From Christensenella sp. UBA3944 (lineage in GTDB: Bacteria > Bacillota > Clostridia > Christensenellales > DTU072), in the NCBI GenBank assembly GCA_002385605.1, contig DGDU01000021.1:1-29572 (forward strand): DNA of 29,572 bases. Reading direction: 5' to 3'. The first letter of the stretch is position 1. Each line of letters opens with the position of its first letter. Below are positions 1-8,317 of the stretch, piece after piece. Both the position numbers and the translations under genes were made by a program. The notes below the pieces were generated by a model, which searched no databases, was not told the origin of the DNA, and saw only the letters and a program-made list of their open reading frames with translations.

Positions 1-509
1 GCCCCCGCGACAGGGAGGCAACCTTGACGGCGCTTCTCGACGGCACGGCGGATATGATAGCCACCGACCACGCACCGCACTCCCCCGAGGAAAAGGCTCT
101 GCCCTTCGATCAATCGCCCAACGGCATAATAGGGTTCGAAACCCTTATGCCTCTTGTTTTCACGGGGCTTGTCAAGACGGGGCTCGCGGCATACGAAGAT
201 ATGCAAAAATGGGTTACGATAAACCCCGCGACAAGATTTGGTATCCCGTATGGGCAGATTAAGGAAGGCGGGCTTGCCGACCTCGCCGTTTTGGATATCT
301 CAAACCCGCATGTTTACGAGGCGGTAGAGGTTGTAAGCAGGAGCAAAAACTCCCCCTTCTTCGGCAGCAAACTTTACGGTTTTAATTCGCTTACGGTCGC
401 CGTAGGCAAGGTGATATATGACAGAACAGGAGGACACGATGAAAGAAAGGATGCTGGTGCTGGAAAACGGCAAAGTTTTCCGCGGCCAGGGGCTGGGAAG
501 CGGCGGTAA
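1..509 (+). CDS. pyrC: Dihydroorotase, C-terminal part (cut by window edge)
   Basis: The zinc amidohydrolase that closes carbamoyl-aspartate to dihydroorotate, step 3 of UMP synthesis. Only the C-terminal third is present; the first complete in-frame codon is at 3. The IATDHAPH motif (about 60-83) holds the catalytic Asp and a conserved His of the family, and the GGLADLAVLD and SPFFGSKLYG blocks match the usual C-terminal part. Family members normally end just after the GKVIYD-like strand. Here the frame runs on about 28 more codons to TAA at 507-509, rich in Gly, Lys and Arg, overlapping the start of carA by 71 bases. That tail is probably a consequence of a lost stop codon. First visible gene of the pyr operon. 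The identification is secure; the functional C-terminus is not. Confidence 0.93.
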   Translation, partial: PRDREATLTALLDGTADMIATDHAPHSPEEKALPFDQSPNGIIGFETLMPLVFTGLVKTGLAAYEDMQKWVTINPATRFGIPYGQIKEGGLADLAVLDISNPHVYEAVEVVSRSKNSPFFGSKLYGFNSLTVAVGKVIYDRTGGHDERKDAGAGKRQSFPRPGAGKRR

Positions 510-1521
510 AAGTATCGCCGAAATCATCTTCAACACCTCGGTTGTCGGGTATCAGGAGATTATTTCCGACCCCGCCAACCACGGGAAGATGATTGTAATG
601 ACCTATCCCCTTATCGGGAATTACGGGCTGACGGACGAGGACTACGAATCAAAGGGGATACATATTTCGGGGCTTATAGTCCGCGAGTACAACGACACCC
701 CCTCTAACTTCAGGTTTACAAAGACCTTGGGCGAGGTACTTGAGGATAACGGAATAGCGGGGATAAGCGGTATAGACACAAGGGAGCTAACGGTAATCCT
801 TAGGGAGCAAGGCACCATGAAAGCGATGATTTGCGACGCTTCAGAAGACCCCGAGGGTTGTGTGGCCGAGCTTAAGGCCGCAAAACTTCCCCAAAGCAGG
901 GTGGCCGAGGTATCCTGCAAAAAGATATGGTACGCCCGCACCCGAAACCCCATCTACACGGTGGTGGCGCTCGATTCAGGCATTAAGCACAGCGTAATAA
1001 ACAGCCTGAAGGAAAGCGCCTGCAATGTCGTGGTCGTGCCTTACGACACACCCAAAAGCGTAATAATGAGGTACCGCCCCGACGGCTTGTTTATCTCCAA
1101 CGGGCCGGGAAGCCCCGAGGATGTCAAGCCCGCCATCGAACTAATCAGAAGCATGAAGGGCACACTTCCGATATTCGGCGTAGGTATGGGCAGCCAGCTT
1201 ATAGCCCTCGCCTACGGCGCAAAAACGGTAAAGATGAAGCACGGGCACTACGGCGGCAACCACCCCATACAAAGCCTTTCCGACGGCAAAGTAGGGGTCG
1301 CCGCCCAGAACCACTCTTACGCAATAGTAAGAGACAGCCTAACCGGCACCGGGCTTGAGGTAAGCCATATTAACCTTACCGACGGCGACATCGAAGGCGT
1401 AAGGGACGAGAAGAACAAGGTTATAGGCGTGCAGTTCGAACCCGAGGAAGGATATCAAGGGTTTATCGACATGATGAGAGCAGGCGGAGGAAGCGGAAAT
1501 GCCCAAGAGAACAGATATTAA
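439..1521 (+). CDS. carA: Carbamoyl-phosphate synthase small subunit, glutaminase active site lost
   Basis: The small (glutamine amidotransferase) subunit of carbamoyl-phosphate synthase, which normally frees ammonia from glutamine and channels it to CarB. 360 residues. The N-terminal domain is ordinary (FNTSVVGYQEI, MTYPLIGNYG, GISGIDTREL), as are ISNGPGSPED and GGNHPI of the class I amidotransferase domain. The nucleophile-elbow motif, usually G-[IV]-C-L-G-H-Q, reads GVGMGSQ: codon 249 (1183-1185) is Gly in place of Cys. The usual Y-H-P-E reads F-E-P-E: Glu334 replaces the catalytic His, while Glu336 is kept. Glutaminase activity is therefore predicted absent, leaving an ammonia-dependent enzyme if CarB is active. 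I chose ATG 439 because AGGAGG lies at 428-433; an in-frame ATG at 418 would add seven residues. It overlaps carB by 23 bases. Confidence 0.93.
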   Translation: MKERMLVLENGKVFRGQGLGSGGKSIAEIIFNTSVVGYQEIISDPANHGKMIVMTYPLIGNYGLTDEDYESKGIHISGLIVREYNDTPSNFRFTKTLGEVLEDNGIAGISGIDTRELTVILREQGTMKAMICDASEDPEGCVAELKAAKLPQSRVAEVSCKKIWYARTRNPIYTVVALDSGIKHSVINSLKESACNVVVVPYDTPKSVIMRYRPDGLFISNGPGSPEDVKPAIELIRSMKGTLPIFGVGMGSQLIALAYGAKTVKMKHGHYGGNHPIQSLSDGKVGVAAQNHSYAIVRDSLTGTGLEVSHINLTDGDIEGVRDEKNKVIGVQFEPEEGYQGFIDMMRAGGGSGNAQENRY

Positions 1522-4500
1522 GAAAATAATGGTCATAGGAAGCGGCCCGATAGTAATAGGGCAGGCGGCGGAGTTCGACTACGCCGGCACACAGGCCTGC
1601 CTCGCGCTCAAAGAGGAAGGCTACGAGGTGGTGCTTGTTAACAGCAATCCCGCCACCATAATGACGGACGCCAAGATGGCGGATAAAGTGTATATGGAAC
1701 CGCTTAACCTCGAGTATGTGTCTAAGATAATACGCAAAGAGCGCCCCGACGGCATACTTTGCGGCCTGGGCGGGCAGACGGGCTTAAACCTCGGTATGCA
1801 ACTATATAAAAGCGGCGTGCTTGAAGAGTGCGGTGTCGAAATGCTGGGCACAAGCTACGAGGCAATAGCCAAGGCAGAGGACAGGCAGCTCTTCCGCGAC
1901 CTCTGCGTAAGCATAGGAGAGCCCGTCTTACAATCTTACACGGCAAACACCGTAGAGGAAGCGCTGAAGTCGGCGGCGGAGATAGGCTATCCCATAATCG
2001 TCCGCCCCGCCTTTACTCTGGGCGGCACGGGCGGCGGCTTCGCCGACAACCCCGAGGAACTAAAAGAGCTTGCCAAAAACGGGCTTAAGCTCTCACCCGT
2101 ATCGCAAATCCTCATAGAAAAGTCCATAAAGGGATTCAAGGAGATAGAGTTCGAGGTTATGCGCGACGCCGGCGACACCGCGATAGCAATCTGCTGTATG
2201 GAAAATGTAGACCCCGTCGGCGTGCATACGGGCGACTCGTGGGTGGTGGCGCCCAGCCAGACGCTCTCCAACAAAGAGTACCAGATGCTCAGGAGCGCGG
2301 CTCTGCGCATAATAAGGGCGCTTAAGATAGAGGGCGGCTGCAACATCCAGTTTTCTCTCGACCCGTTCTCGTTCGAATACTATGTAATCGAGGTTAACCC
2401 CAGGGTTAGCCGCTCGAGCGCCTTAGCTTCCAAGGCTACGGGCTACCCCATCGCGAGGGTAACCGCGAAAATCGCCTGCGGCCTTAGGCTGCACGAGCTA
2501 AAGCTTGCGACGGCTTCGGCGGCGTTCGAACCCTCCGTCGATTATGTAGTCGCCAAAGTTCCCCGCTTCCCCTTCGACAAGTTCACCGACGCCAACCGCA
2601 GGCTAAACACCCAGATGAAGGCGACGGGCGAGGTTATGAGCATCGGAAGGACGGTAGAGGAAGCGTTCCTTAAGGCCATACGCTCGCTGGAAACGGGGCT
2701 TTGCCACATCGAAATCCCGAGGTTAACTAACCTAAGTAACCACGACCTTGTAGACCTCATTATCGAAAACACCGACGAGCGCATTTTTGCCGTCGCCGAG
2801 GCGTTAAGGCGGGAAATAACCATCGACTACCTTTACAACATCACCAAGATAGACAGGTTCTTCCTGGACAAGATAGCCAAGATAGTCGAGTACGAGAAGG
2901 TAATCAAAGAGAACAAAAACAATATCGAGGTTCTCAAAGAGGCAAAAAGGCGGGGTTTCTCCGACGAATATATCGCCAAGTGCTGGAAAACAACCTTCGA
3001 GAAAATATACGGGCTGCGCAAGAAAAACGGCATCTACCCCGTCTATAAGAGGATAGACACCTGCGCGGGCGAATTCCCCACCCCCATATCCTACCTGTAT
3101 TCGACCTACGAGAGCGAGAACGAGTCCCCGCTCGGCGACAAAGAAAAGGTAATAGTCTTCGGCAGCGGGCCGATAAGGATAGGCCAGGGCATAGAGTTCG
3201 ATTACTCTACCGTGCACGCCGTATGGGCTATACAAGAGGCGGGCTACGAGGCTATTATAATAAACAACAACCCCGAAACGGTGTCCACCGACTACACGCT
3301 TAGCGACAAGCTGTACTTCGAGCCCTTAACCTTCGAGGATGTGATGAACATCGTCGACTACGAAAACCCCAAGGGCGTTATCGTCGCACTGGGCGGACAG
3401 ACGGCGATTAACCTCGCCGGCGACCTCTTCGCCGCGGGCGTCAATATTCTCGGCACCGACAGCAAGAGCATAGCCGTGGCGGAGGACAGAAAGCTGTTTG
3501 AGGAGCTTCTAAAAAATTTAGGCATACCCATGCCCAAGGGCGAGTCCGTATACAATGTGGAGGACGGCAAGGCAGCGGCAAAGGCGATAGGCTACCCCGT
3601 GCTTGTGCGCCCCTCGTATGTCTTGGGCGGGCGCATGATGCATATCGTCTACGACGAGAAATCCCTCTGCACTTACCTTAACGAGGCGGTAAAGCTCAAC
3701 GAAAATCACCCCGTGCTAATCGATAAATACATAGAAGGCAGGGAGTGCGAGGTCGACGCCGTTTGCGACGGCGAGGATGTCTTTATCCCCGGCATAATGG
3801 AGCACATCGAAAAGGCGGGCGTGCACAGCGGCGACTCTATGAGCGTCTATCCCGCTTACTCGCTTTCGGACAGGGTGCAAAAGACGATAATCGACTATAC
3901 CAAAAAGATTGCATTAGCCTGCGGCATAGTAGGGCCCTTCAACATCCAGTTCGTAATAGACTCGATGGACAGGGTTTACATAATAGAGCTTAACCCGAGG
4001 AGCAGCCGCACGGTGCCCTTCCTCGCAAAAGTTACGGGCGCGCCCATAGCCAACATAGCCACAAAGGTTATGCTCGGAAAAAAGCTTAAGGAGTTAGGGT
4101 ACACGGGAGTGCTTCCCCGTAAGCGCAGGTGGTTTGTAAAGTCGCCCACCTTCTCCTTCTCGAAGTTAAGCGGGCTGGACGCCGTGCTTTCCCCCGAGAT
4201 GAAATCTACGGGCGAGGCGATAGGCTACGACGACAACTTCTACAGGGCAATCTACAAGGCGATATCCGCAAGCGGGCTTAGGGTAGCGAATTACGGCACC
4301 GTGTTTGCCACAATAAGCGACCACGACAAGGAGAGGGCTCTGCCGCTTATAAGGCGCTTCTACGACCTCGGCTTTAACATCGAGGCGACGCAGGGCACCG
4401 CCGAGTTCCTAAAGGCTCACGGCATACGCACCAAGGTAAAGAAGAAGATTTCGCAGGGCAGCGAAGAGATCCCCGAATCGCTGCGCAAAGGCTACATCAC

Positions 4501-4672
4501 CTATGTGGTTAACACCATAAGTGAGGACGAGCCTGAGGTCAGAAGGGACGGCGTTATGATACGCCGAACGGCTGTAGAAAACAATGTGCCCGTCTTTACC
4601 TCGCTTGACACCGTTAACGCACTCCTCAATGTCCTTGAGGAAATAACCATAGGCATCTCAACGATAGGGTAA
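1499..4672 (+). CDS. carB: Carbamoyl-phosphate synthase large subunit
   Basis: Makes carbamoyl phosphate from bicarbonate, ammonia and two ATP. 1057 residues, a normal full length. It has the duplicated layout: first half with MVIGSGPIVIGQAAEFDYAG, a Gly-rich ATP-grasp loop (LGGTGGG) and NPRVSRSSALASKATG; a helical linker around 400-550; second half opening VIVFGSGPIRIGQGIEFDYS, with NPRSSRTVPFLAKVTG; and a C-terminal MGS-like regulatory domain from about 930. All of these motifs look intact, so the synthetase should work even though its partner CarA lacks glutaminase residues. The ATG lies inside the 3' end of carA (23-base overlap), with GGAGG at 1486-1490 as ribosome binding site, so the two subunits are translationally coupled. 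pyrK follows after 6 bases. Confidence 0.97.
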   Translation: MPKRTDIKKIMVIGSGPIVIGQAAEFDYAGTQACLALKEEGYEVVLVNSNPATIMTDAKMADKVYMEPLNLEYVSKIIRKERPDGILCGLGGQTGLNLGMQLYKSGVLEECGVEMLGTSYEAIAKAEDRQLFRDLCVSIGEPVLQSYTANTVEEALKSAAEIGYPIIVRPAFTLGGTGGGFADNPEELKELAKNGLKLSPVSQILIEKSIKGFKEIEFEVMRDAGDTAIAICCMENVDPVGVHTGDSWVVAPSQTLSNKEYQMLRSAALRIIRALKIEGGCNIQFSLDPFSFEYYVIEVNPRVSRSSALASKATGYPIARVTAKIACGLRLHELKLATASAAFEPSVDYVVAKVPRFPFDKFTDANRRLNTQMKATGEVMSIGRTVEEAFLKAIRSLETGLCHIEIPRLTNLSNHDLVDLIIENTDERIFAVAEALRREITIDYLYNITKIDRFFLDKIAKIVEYEKVIKENKNNIEVLKEAKRRGFSDEYIAKCWKTTFEKIYGLRKKNGIYPVYKRIDTCAGEFPTPISYLYSTYESENESPLGDKEKVIVFGSGPIRIGQGIEFDYSTVHAVWAIQEAGYEAIIINNNPETVSTDYTLSDKLYFEPLTFEDVMNIVDYENPKGVIVALGGQTAINLAGDLFAAGVNILGTDSKSIAVAEDRKLFEELLKNLGIPMPKGESVYNVEDGKAAAKAIGYPVLVRPSYVLGGRMMHIVYDEKSLCTYLNEAVKLNENHPVLIDKYIEGRECEVDAVCDGEDVFIPGIMEHIEKAGVHSGDSMSVYPAYSLSDRVQKTIIDYTKKIALACGIVGPFNIQFVIDSMDRVYIIELNPRSSRTVPFLAKVTGAPIANIATKVMLGKKLKELGYTGVLPRKRRWFVKSPTFSFSKLSGLDAVLSPEMKSTGEAIGYDDNFYRAIYKAISASGLRVANYGTVFATISDHDKERALPLIRRFYDLGFNIEATQGTAEFLKAHGIRTKVKKKISQGSEEIPESLRKGYITYVVNTISEDEPEVRRDGVMIRRTAVENNVPVFTSLDTVNALLNVLEEITIGISTIG

Positions 4673-4678
4673 GGTATA

Positions 4679-5404
4679 ATGAAACTCACGACCCTCGAAG
4701 TAATCTCCAACAGGCAGCTAAACCCCCGCACCTACGAGCTGATACTTAGCGGGGATATCCCTCCCGTAAAGAGCGGGCAGTTTGCCGACCTCGCCGTTAA
4801 GGGATGGTTTCTTAAGCGCCCCTTCAGCATAGCCGATTGCGAGGGCGGAAGAATTACCGTCCTGTATAAGGCCATAGGCGGCGGCACGAGGGAGATGGCC
4901 GGCTGGAAAAAGGGAGATACCACAGACGCCCTTGTATGCATAGGGGAAGGCTTCGATACCTCGGCTTGCCTAAAGCCCCTTCTTGTTGGCGGCGGCATAG
5001 GCGCGGCGCCCCTGTACCTTCTCGCCAAAGAATTTAACGCAATGGGCATAACCCCCGATATACTTCTTGCCTTCAGGGACAAGGAAGAAGCGTATTACAT
5101 AGACGAATTCAAGGCGCTGGGTAATGTTTACCTTTCTACCGATAACGGCAGTTTGGGATACAAAGGCAACGCTTTGGAGGCTCTGAAGTATTACAATCTT
5201 GAATTTGACCGCTACTACGCCTGCGGGCCTCTGCCGATGCTTAAGGCGTTTGCCGAGTATTCAAGACAAGGGCAGCTATCTTTAGAGGCGCGCATGGGCT
5301 GCGGCTTCGGCGCGTGCATGGGCTGCTCTATAAAGACCAAGGGCGGGCCGAAGAGAGTTTGCAAGGAAGGCCCCGTGTTTCGGGCGGATGAGGTGATTTT
5401 CTGA
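4679..5404 (+). CDS. pyrK: Dihydroorotate dehydrogenase electron-transfer subunit
   Basis: The FAD and [2Fe-2S] subunit that passes electrons from PyrD to NAD+ in class 1B dihydroorotate dehydrogenase. 241 residues. FAD-binding barrel with the RPFSIAD motif (48-54), a nucleotide-binding domain starting at LLVGGGIGAAPLY (101-113), and a C-terminal iron-sulfur segment with Cys208, Cys213, Cys216 and Cys228 in the family spacing C-x4-C-x2-C-x11-C. It stops at TGA 5402-5404, sharing one base with the pyrD start codon, as expected for subunits made in equal amounts. Finding pyrK next to pyrD argues for the NAD-linked 1B enzyme typical of Gram-positive anaerobes and bacilli. Confidence 0.95.
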   Translation: MKLTTLEVISNRQLNPRTYELILSGDIPPVKSGQFADLAVKGWFLKRPFSIADCEGGRITVLYKAIGGGTREMAGWKKGDTTDALVCIGEGFDTSACLKPLLVGGGIGAAPLYLLAKEFNAMGITPDILLAFRDKEEAYYIDEFKALGNVYLSTDNGSLGYKGNALEALKYYNLEFDRYYACGPLPMLKAFAEYSRQGQLSLEARMGCGFGACMGCSIKTKGGPKRVCKEGPVFRADEVIF

Positions 5405-6318
5405 TGGACTTAAGAGTTAACCTTTTGGGATACACACTGGATAACCCCGTAATTCCGGCAAGCGGGACTTTCGGTTTCGGCTACGAGTTTGCCGAGTTTT
5501 ACGACATAAACTGCTTAGGCTCTATAAGCCTTAAGGGCACCACTCTGGAGCCGCGCTACGGCAACCCCCTGCCGCGCATAGCCGAGTGCCCCTCGGGGCT
5601 GCTTAACTCGATAGGGCTTCAGAATCCCGGCGCGCAAAAGGTTGTCGCGGAAGAGCTTGCAAAGCTTGGCAGGGTTTACGGCAAGAAGGTTATTGCAAAT
5701 GTCGGAGGCTCGGCAATCGATGACTATGTACAAACCGCCTCTGAATTTAACAACGCCGACAGCGTTTTTGCCATAGAGCTTAACATAAGCTGCCCCAATG
5801 TAAAGCACGGAGGCATGGCTTTCGGCACAGACCCTAAGGTTGCCGCCGAGCTTGTAAGGGAAGTAAAGAAGGCTTCAACTAAGCCCGTTATGGTAAAGCT
5901 TAGCCCCAATGTAACCGATATAACCGAGCTTGCAAAAGCCGTCGAGGGGGCGGGCGCAGACGCCGTAAGCCTGATTAATACCCTTGTGGGCATGAGGATA
6001 GACTTAAGGACGGCAAAGCCCATACTTTCCGCCGTATCGGGCGGGTACAGCGGCCCCGGAGTTTTCCCTGTCGCCTTAAGAATGGTGTATCAGGTAAAGA
6101 AAGCTGTGGGCATACCCGTGGTCGGCATGGGCGGCATTATGACAGCTTACGATGTAATTGAGATGATGTACGCGGGGGCAGCGGCGGTTATGGTGGGCAC
6201 GGCCAACCTTGTTAACCCTTACGCCTGCCGCGACATAATAGCCTCGCTTCCGCGGGTAATGGAGGAGCTTAACATAAGCTCGCTTAAAGAAATTATAGGG
6301 AGGGCCCACAATGGATAG
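5404..6318 (+). CDS. pyrD: Dihydroorotate dehydrogenase catalytic subunit, class 1B
   Basis: Oxidises dihydroorotate to orotate with FMN. 304 residues, the normal length. The N-terminal block NPVIPASGTFGFG, the catalytic-base segment LNISCPNVKHGG with Cys130 (Cys is the class 1 base, Ser would be class 2), the VMVKLSPNVTDI strand and the FMN phosphate loop VVGMGGIMTAYDVIEMMYAGA are all present. Its start codon overlaps the pyrK stop, and its end overlaps pyrF by 8 bases, so translation of the three is coupled. Confidence 0.96.
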   Translation: MDLRVNLLGYTLDNPVIPASGTFGFGYEFAEFYDINCLGSISLKGTTLEPRYGNPLPRIAECPSGLLNSIGLQNPGAQKVVAEELAKLGRVYGKKVIANVGGSAIDDYVQTASEFNNADSVFAIELNISCPNVKHGGMAFGTDPKVAAELVREVKKASTKPVMVKLSPNVTDITELAKAVEGAGADAVSLINTLVGMRIDLRTAKPILSAVSGGYSGPGVFPVALRMVYQVKKAVGIPVVGMGGIMTAYDVIEMMYAGAAAVMVGTANLVNPYACRDIIASLPRVMEELNISSLKEIIGRAHNG

Positions 6319-7003
6319 GGATGTAATTATAGCCTGCGATTTCAGCTCAAAAGAAGCCCTGTACGGCTTCCTCGGTAAGTTCGGGGATATCAAGCCATTT
6401 CTTAAGGTAGGGATGGAGCTTTTCTACAAGGAAGGCCCCGGCATGGTGAGAGAGCTTAAGGAAAAGGGGTATAAGATTTTCTTAGACCTTAAACTGCACG
6501 ACATACCCAACACAGTCTACCGCGCAATGAAAAACCTTGCCTCTTTGGGCGTGGATATCACCAATGTGCACGCCGCGGGCGGCACCGAGATGATGAGGTA
6601 CGCAAAGAGGGGCTTGGAGGAAGGAGCACGGGGCAATCTCCCCTTGCTTATATCTGTAACTCAGCTTACCTCCATAAGCGAGGAGATACTGCGAAAAGAG
6701 CTGTTGATAGGCGCCTCGCTTGCCGACACCGTAAAGGCTTACGCCCAAAACACAAAAGAAGCGGGGCTGGACGGTTGCGTTTGTTCGCCGCTTGAGGCCC
6801 CCATAATCGCGGGTTTGGGGCTCTTAAGCGTCACTCCCGGCATTAGAATGGAGGGCGACGGCAAGGACGACCAGAAGCGTGTAACCACCCCGGCCATGGC
6901 AAGAGAACTGGGAAGCGCCTACATAGTTGTGGGAAGAAGCATAACGGGAGCCGCCGACCCTGCCGAGGCGTATACAAGATGCATGAAAGAATTTATAGGC
7001 TAA
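6311..7003 (+). CDS. pyrF: Orotidine 5'-phosphate decarboxylase
   Basis: Decarboxylates OMP to UMP, the last step of the pathway. 230 residues. The catalytic motif DLKLHDIPNT (59-68) carries the Asp-Lys-x-x-Asp set of the family, and the C-terminal phosphate-binding strands TPGIRMEGD and YIVVGRSIT are present. It belongs to the group 1 type (about 230 residues). The start ATG lies inside the last codons of pyrD. pyrE follows after 12 bases, with an AAAGGAGAA ribosome binding site. Confidence 0.95.
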   Translation: MDRDVIIACDFSSKEALYGFLGKFGDIKPFLKVGMELFYKEGPGMVRELKEKGYKIFLDLKLHDIPNTVYRAMKNLASLGVDITNVHAAGGTEMMRYAKRGLEEGARGNLPLLISVTQLTSISEEILRKELLIGASLADTVKAYAQNTKEAGLDGCVCSPLEAPIIAGLGLLSVTPGIRMEGDGKDDQKRVTTPAMARELGSAYIVVGRSITGAADPAEAYTRCMKEFIG

Positions 7004-7015
7004 AGGAGAAAAAAT

Positions 7016-7666
7016 ATGAGCGTAGACAGGACACAAACAGCGGCCGAAATAGCCAAAGCCTTGCTTTCCGTTAAGGCCGTATTCTTAAGGCCGAGCGAGC
7101 CCTTCACCTGGGCGAGCGGGATAAAGTCGCCCGTATACTGCGACAACCGGCTTACCCTTTCTTATCCCGAGGTAAGGCGCAAGCTGGAAAACGCTTTGGC
7201 CCTTACGATAAAGGCGGAGTACCCCGGATGCGAGGCGCTTATGGGCACCTCGACGGCGGGCATCCCCCACGCTGCGATAGCCTCCGAGATTTTAGGGCTT
7301 CCCATGGGCTATGTGAGAAGCTCGGCGAAGGCGCACGGCAGGAATAACCTTATCGAGGGCTTGCCTCCCGTGGGCAAAAAGGTTGTCGTTGTCGAGGATC
7401 TTATTTCCACCGCCGGCTCGGCGATAGAAGCCGCCGAAGCCTTAAGGGAAGCAGGCGCCGAGGTACTCGGCATCGCCTCGATATTCACCTATGGGCTGGA
7501 AAAAGGAAGGCAAAACCTCGAAACGGCGGGGCTTAAGAATGTATCCCTCACGAATTTTACCGTGCTCGCCGAGGTTGCCCTTGAGGAAGGGTATATAAAC
7601 CAGGCGGAGTATGAGATGGCGATGAGGTTTATAGCCAACCCCCAGGACCCGTCCTGGATGGGCTAA
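7016..7666 (+). CDS. pyrE: Orotate phosphoribosyltransferase
   Basis: Joins orotate and PRPP to give OMP. 216 residues. The N-terminal FTWASGIKSPVYCDNR segment and the PRPP-binding signature VVVVEDLISTAGSA (123-136) are intact. It is the last gene of the operon, matching Bacillus, where pyrF is followed by pyrE. pyrB and any pyrR/pyrP genes would lie before the window. A hairpin with a pyrimidine tail about 60 bases downstream probably ends the transcript. Confidence 0.95.
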   Translation: MSVDRTQTAAEIAKALLSVKAVFLRPSEPFTWASGIKSPVYCDNRLTLSYPEVRRKLENALALTIKAEYPGCEALMGTSTAGIPHAAIASEILGLPMGYVRSSAKAHGRNNLIEGLPPVGKKVVVVEDLISTAGSAIEAAEALREAGAEVLGIASIFTYGLEKGRQNLETAGLKNVSLTNFTVLAEVALEEGYINQAEYEMAMRFIANPQDPSWMG

Positions 7667-7724
7667 AGATAATATTAAGTTGACAAGTTGCACATTGGCG
7701 GTTTTTCGCCAAAAGGAAAGCCAT

Positions 7725-7750
7725 GCCGCTTAACAAGCGGCTGTTTCTTT
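7725..7750 (+). terminator. Probable terminator of the pyr operon
   Basis: A 7-base-pair stem GCCGCTT/AAGCGGC with a 3-base loop (7732-7734), followed by TGTTTCTTTG on the + strand. The tail is interrupted, so it is weaker than a classic intrinsic terminator, but it is the first suitable hairpin after pyrE. Confidence 0.5.
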
Positions 7751-7833
7751 GAATATTTAATTGAGTCGGGTTTTGGCAAACCGGTTCGCGGCGACCGATT
7801 GTAGTAATAAATACTGTCGAACAGGGACAAACA

Positions 7834-7858
7834 AAAGAGCGCCTGTCGGGCGCTCTTT
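7834..7858 (-). terminator. Terminator of the leftward glucosidase unit
   Basis: A perfect 10-base-pair stem AAAGAGCGCC/GGCGCTCTTT with a 5-base loop. Read on the - strand it is followed by TTTTGTTTG, so it best serves the membrane-protein gene ending at 7902. Read rightward it has only three T residues after the stem, so + strand termination is possible but weaker. Confidence 0.75.
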
Positions 7859-7901
7859 GATATTAACTATTATCTTAAATGCCGCCAAGCGGCCGCCTTA
7901 T

Positions 7902-8297
7902 TTATCCCAGCTTTACGATTCCTTTGAGCTGGTCGAGTATGGGCATTATCTTTGCGGCGACGGCGGGCCACATGATGTAGCAGACTATGATGCCCGCGAT
8001 TAAGGGGATAACTACGAATATCAGGGTAAGGATGAGCAGGGCGCGGGCGTAGTTAACCTTGCTGGGGCTGGTGCTGTCGGTGAAAGCCCAGTAGAAAAGG
8101 CATACCAGACCGACAAGGGGGATGGCGGTAAGGAATATCGTGCCTATCCATTGGGTGGTGGTAACGGCGTTGGAAAACTTGCCAAGCCTTTGGGGGACCG
8201 GACGGCTTTCGGTGCGGGCGTACCCGTATTGGGAGCGCTGCTCCATATTCATCTTGTTGCCGTCGGGCTGATAGGGGTTGTAAGAATAGTAAGCCAT
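7902..8297 (-). CDS. Small membrane protein, two helices
   Basis: 131 residues of unknown role. The first 40 residues are polar, rich in Tyr, Asn, Gln and Pro, and probably disordered. Two hydrophobic helices follow, about 49-71 and 85-110, joined by a short loop (TDSTSPSKVNYARA). The LVGLVCLFYWAF-then-NYARA pattern resembles small two-helix proteins common in Clostridia, often next to zinc-ribbon or DUF domains; I cannot assign a named family with certainty. A GGAGG lies a few bases before the ATG. It starts 20 bases after the stop of the glucosidase gene, so the two are probably co-transcribed, but nothing in it points to sugar metabolism. Confidence 0.8.
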   Translation of the reverse strand: MAYYSYNPYQPDGNKMNMEQRSQYGYARTESRPVPQRLGKFSNAVTTTQWIGTIFLTAIPLVGLVCLFYWAFTDSTSPSKVNYARALLILTLIFVVIPLIAGIIVCYIMWPAVAAKIMPILDQLKGIVKLG

Positions 8298-8317
8298 TTA
8301 TACCTCCGACAATGCCC

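Larger units (their letters stand above)
7667..7901. other. Structured intergenic region between converging units
   Basis: 235 bases with no gene I can support, between pyrE and a leftward unit. It holds a series of hairpins: TTGGCG/CGCCAA (7695-7712), GCCGCTT/AAGCGGC (7725-7741), GGTTT/AAACC (around 7769-7782), CTGT/ACAG around 7814, AAAGAGCGCC/GGCGCTCTTT (7834-7858), and GCCGC/GCGGC (7881-7893). Two of these are listed separately as terminators. The stretch between them does not match a riboswitch or small RNA class I recognise. Confidence 0.5.

Noticed and set aside
7769..7800. Possible c-di-GMP-I riboswitch (GGCAAACC).
   Set aside because: The matching GACGCAAAGCC segment and GNRA loop are missing, and no gene follows on that strand.
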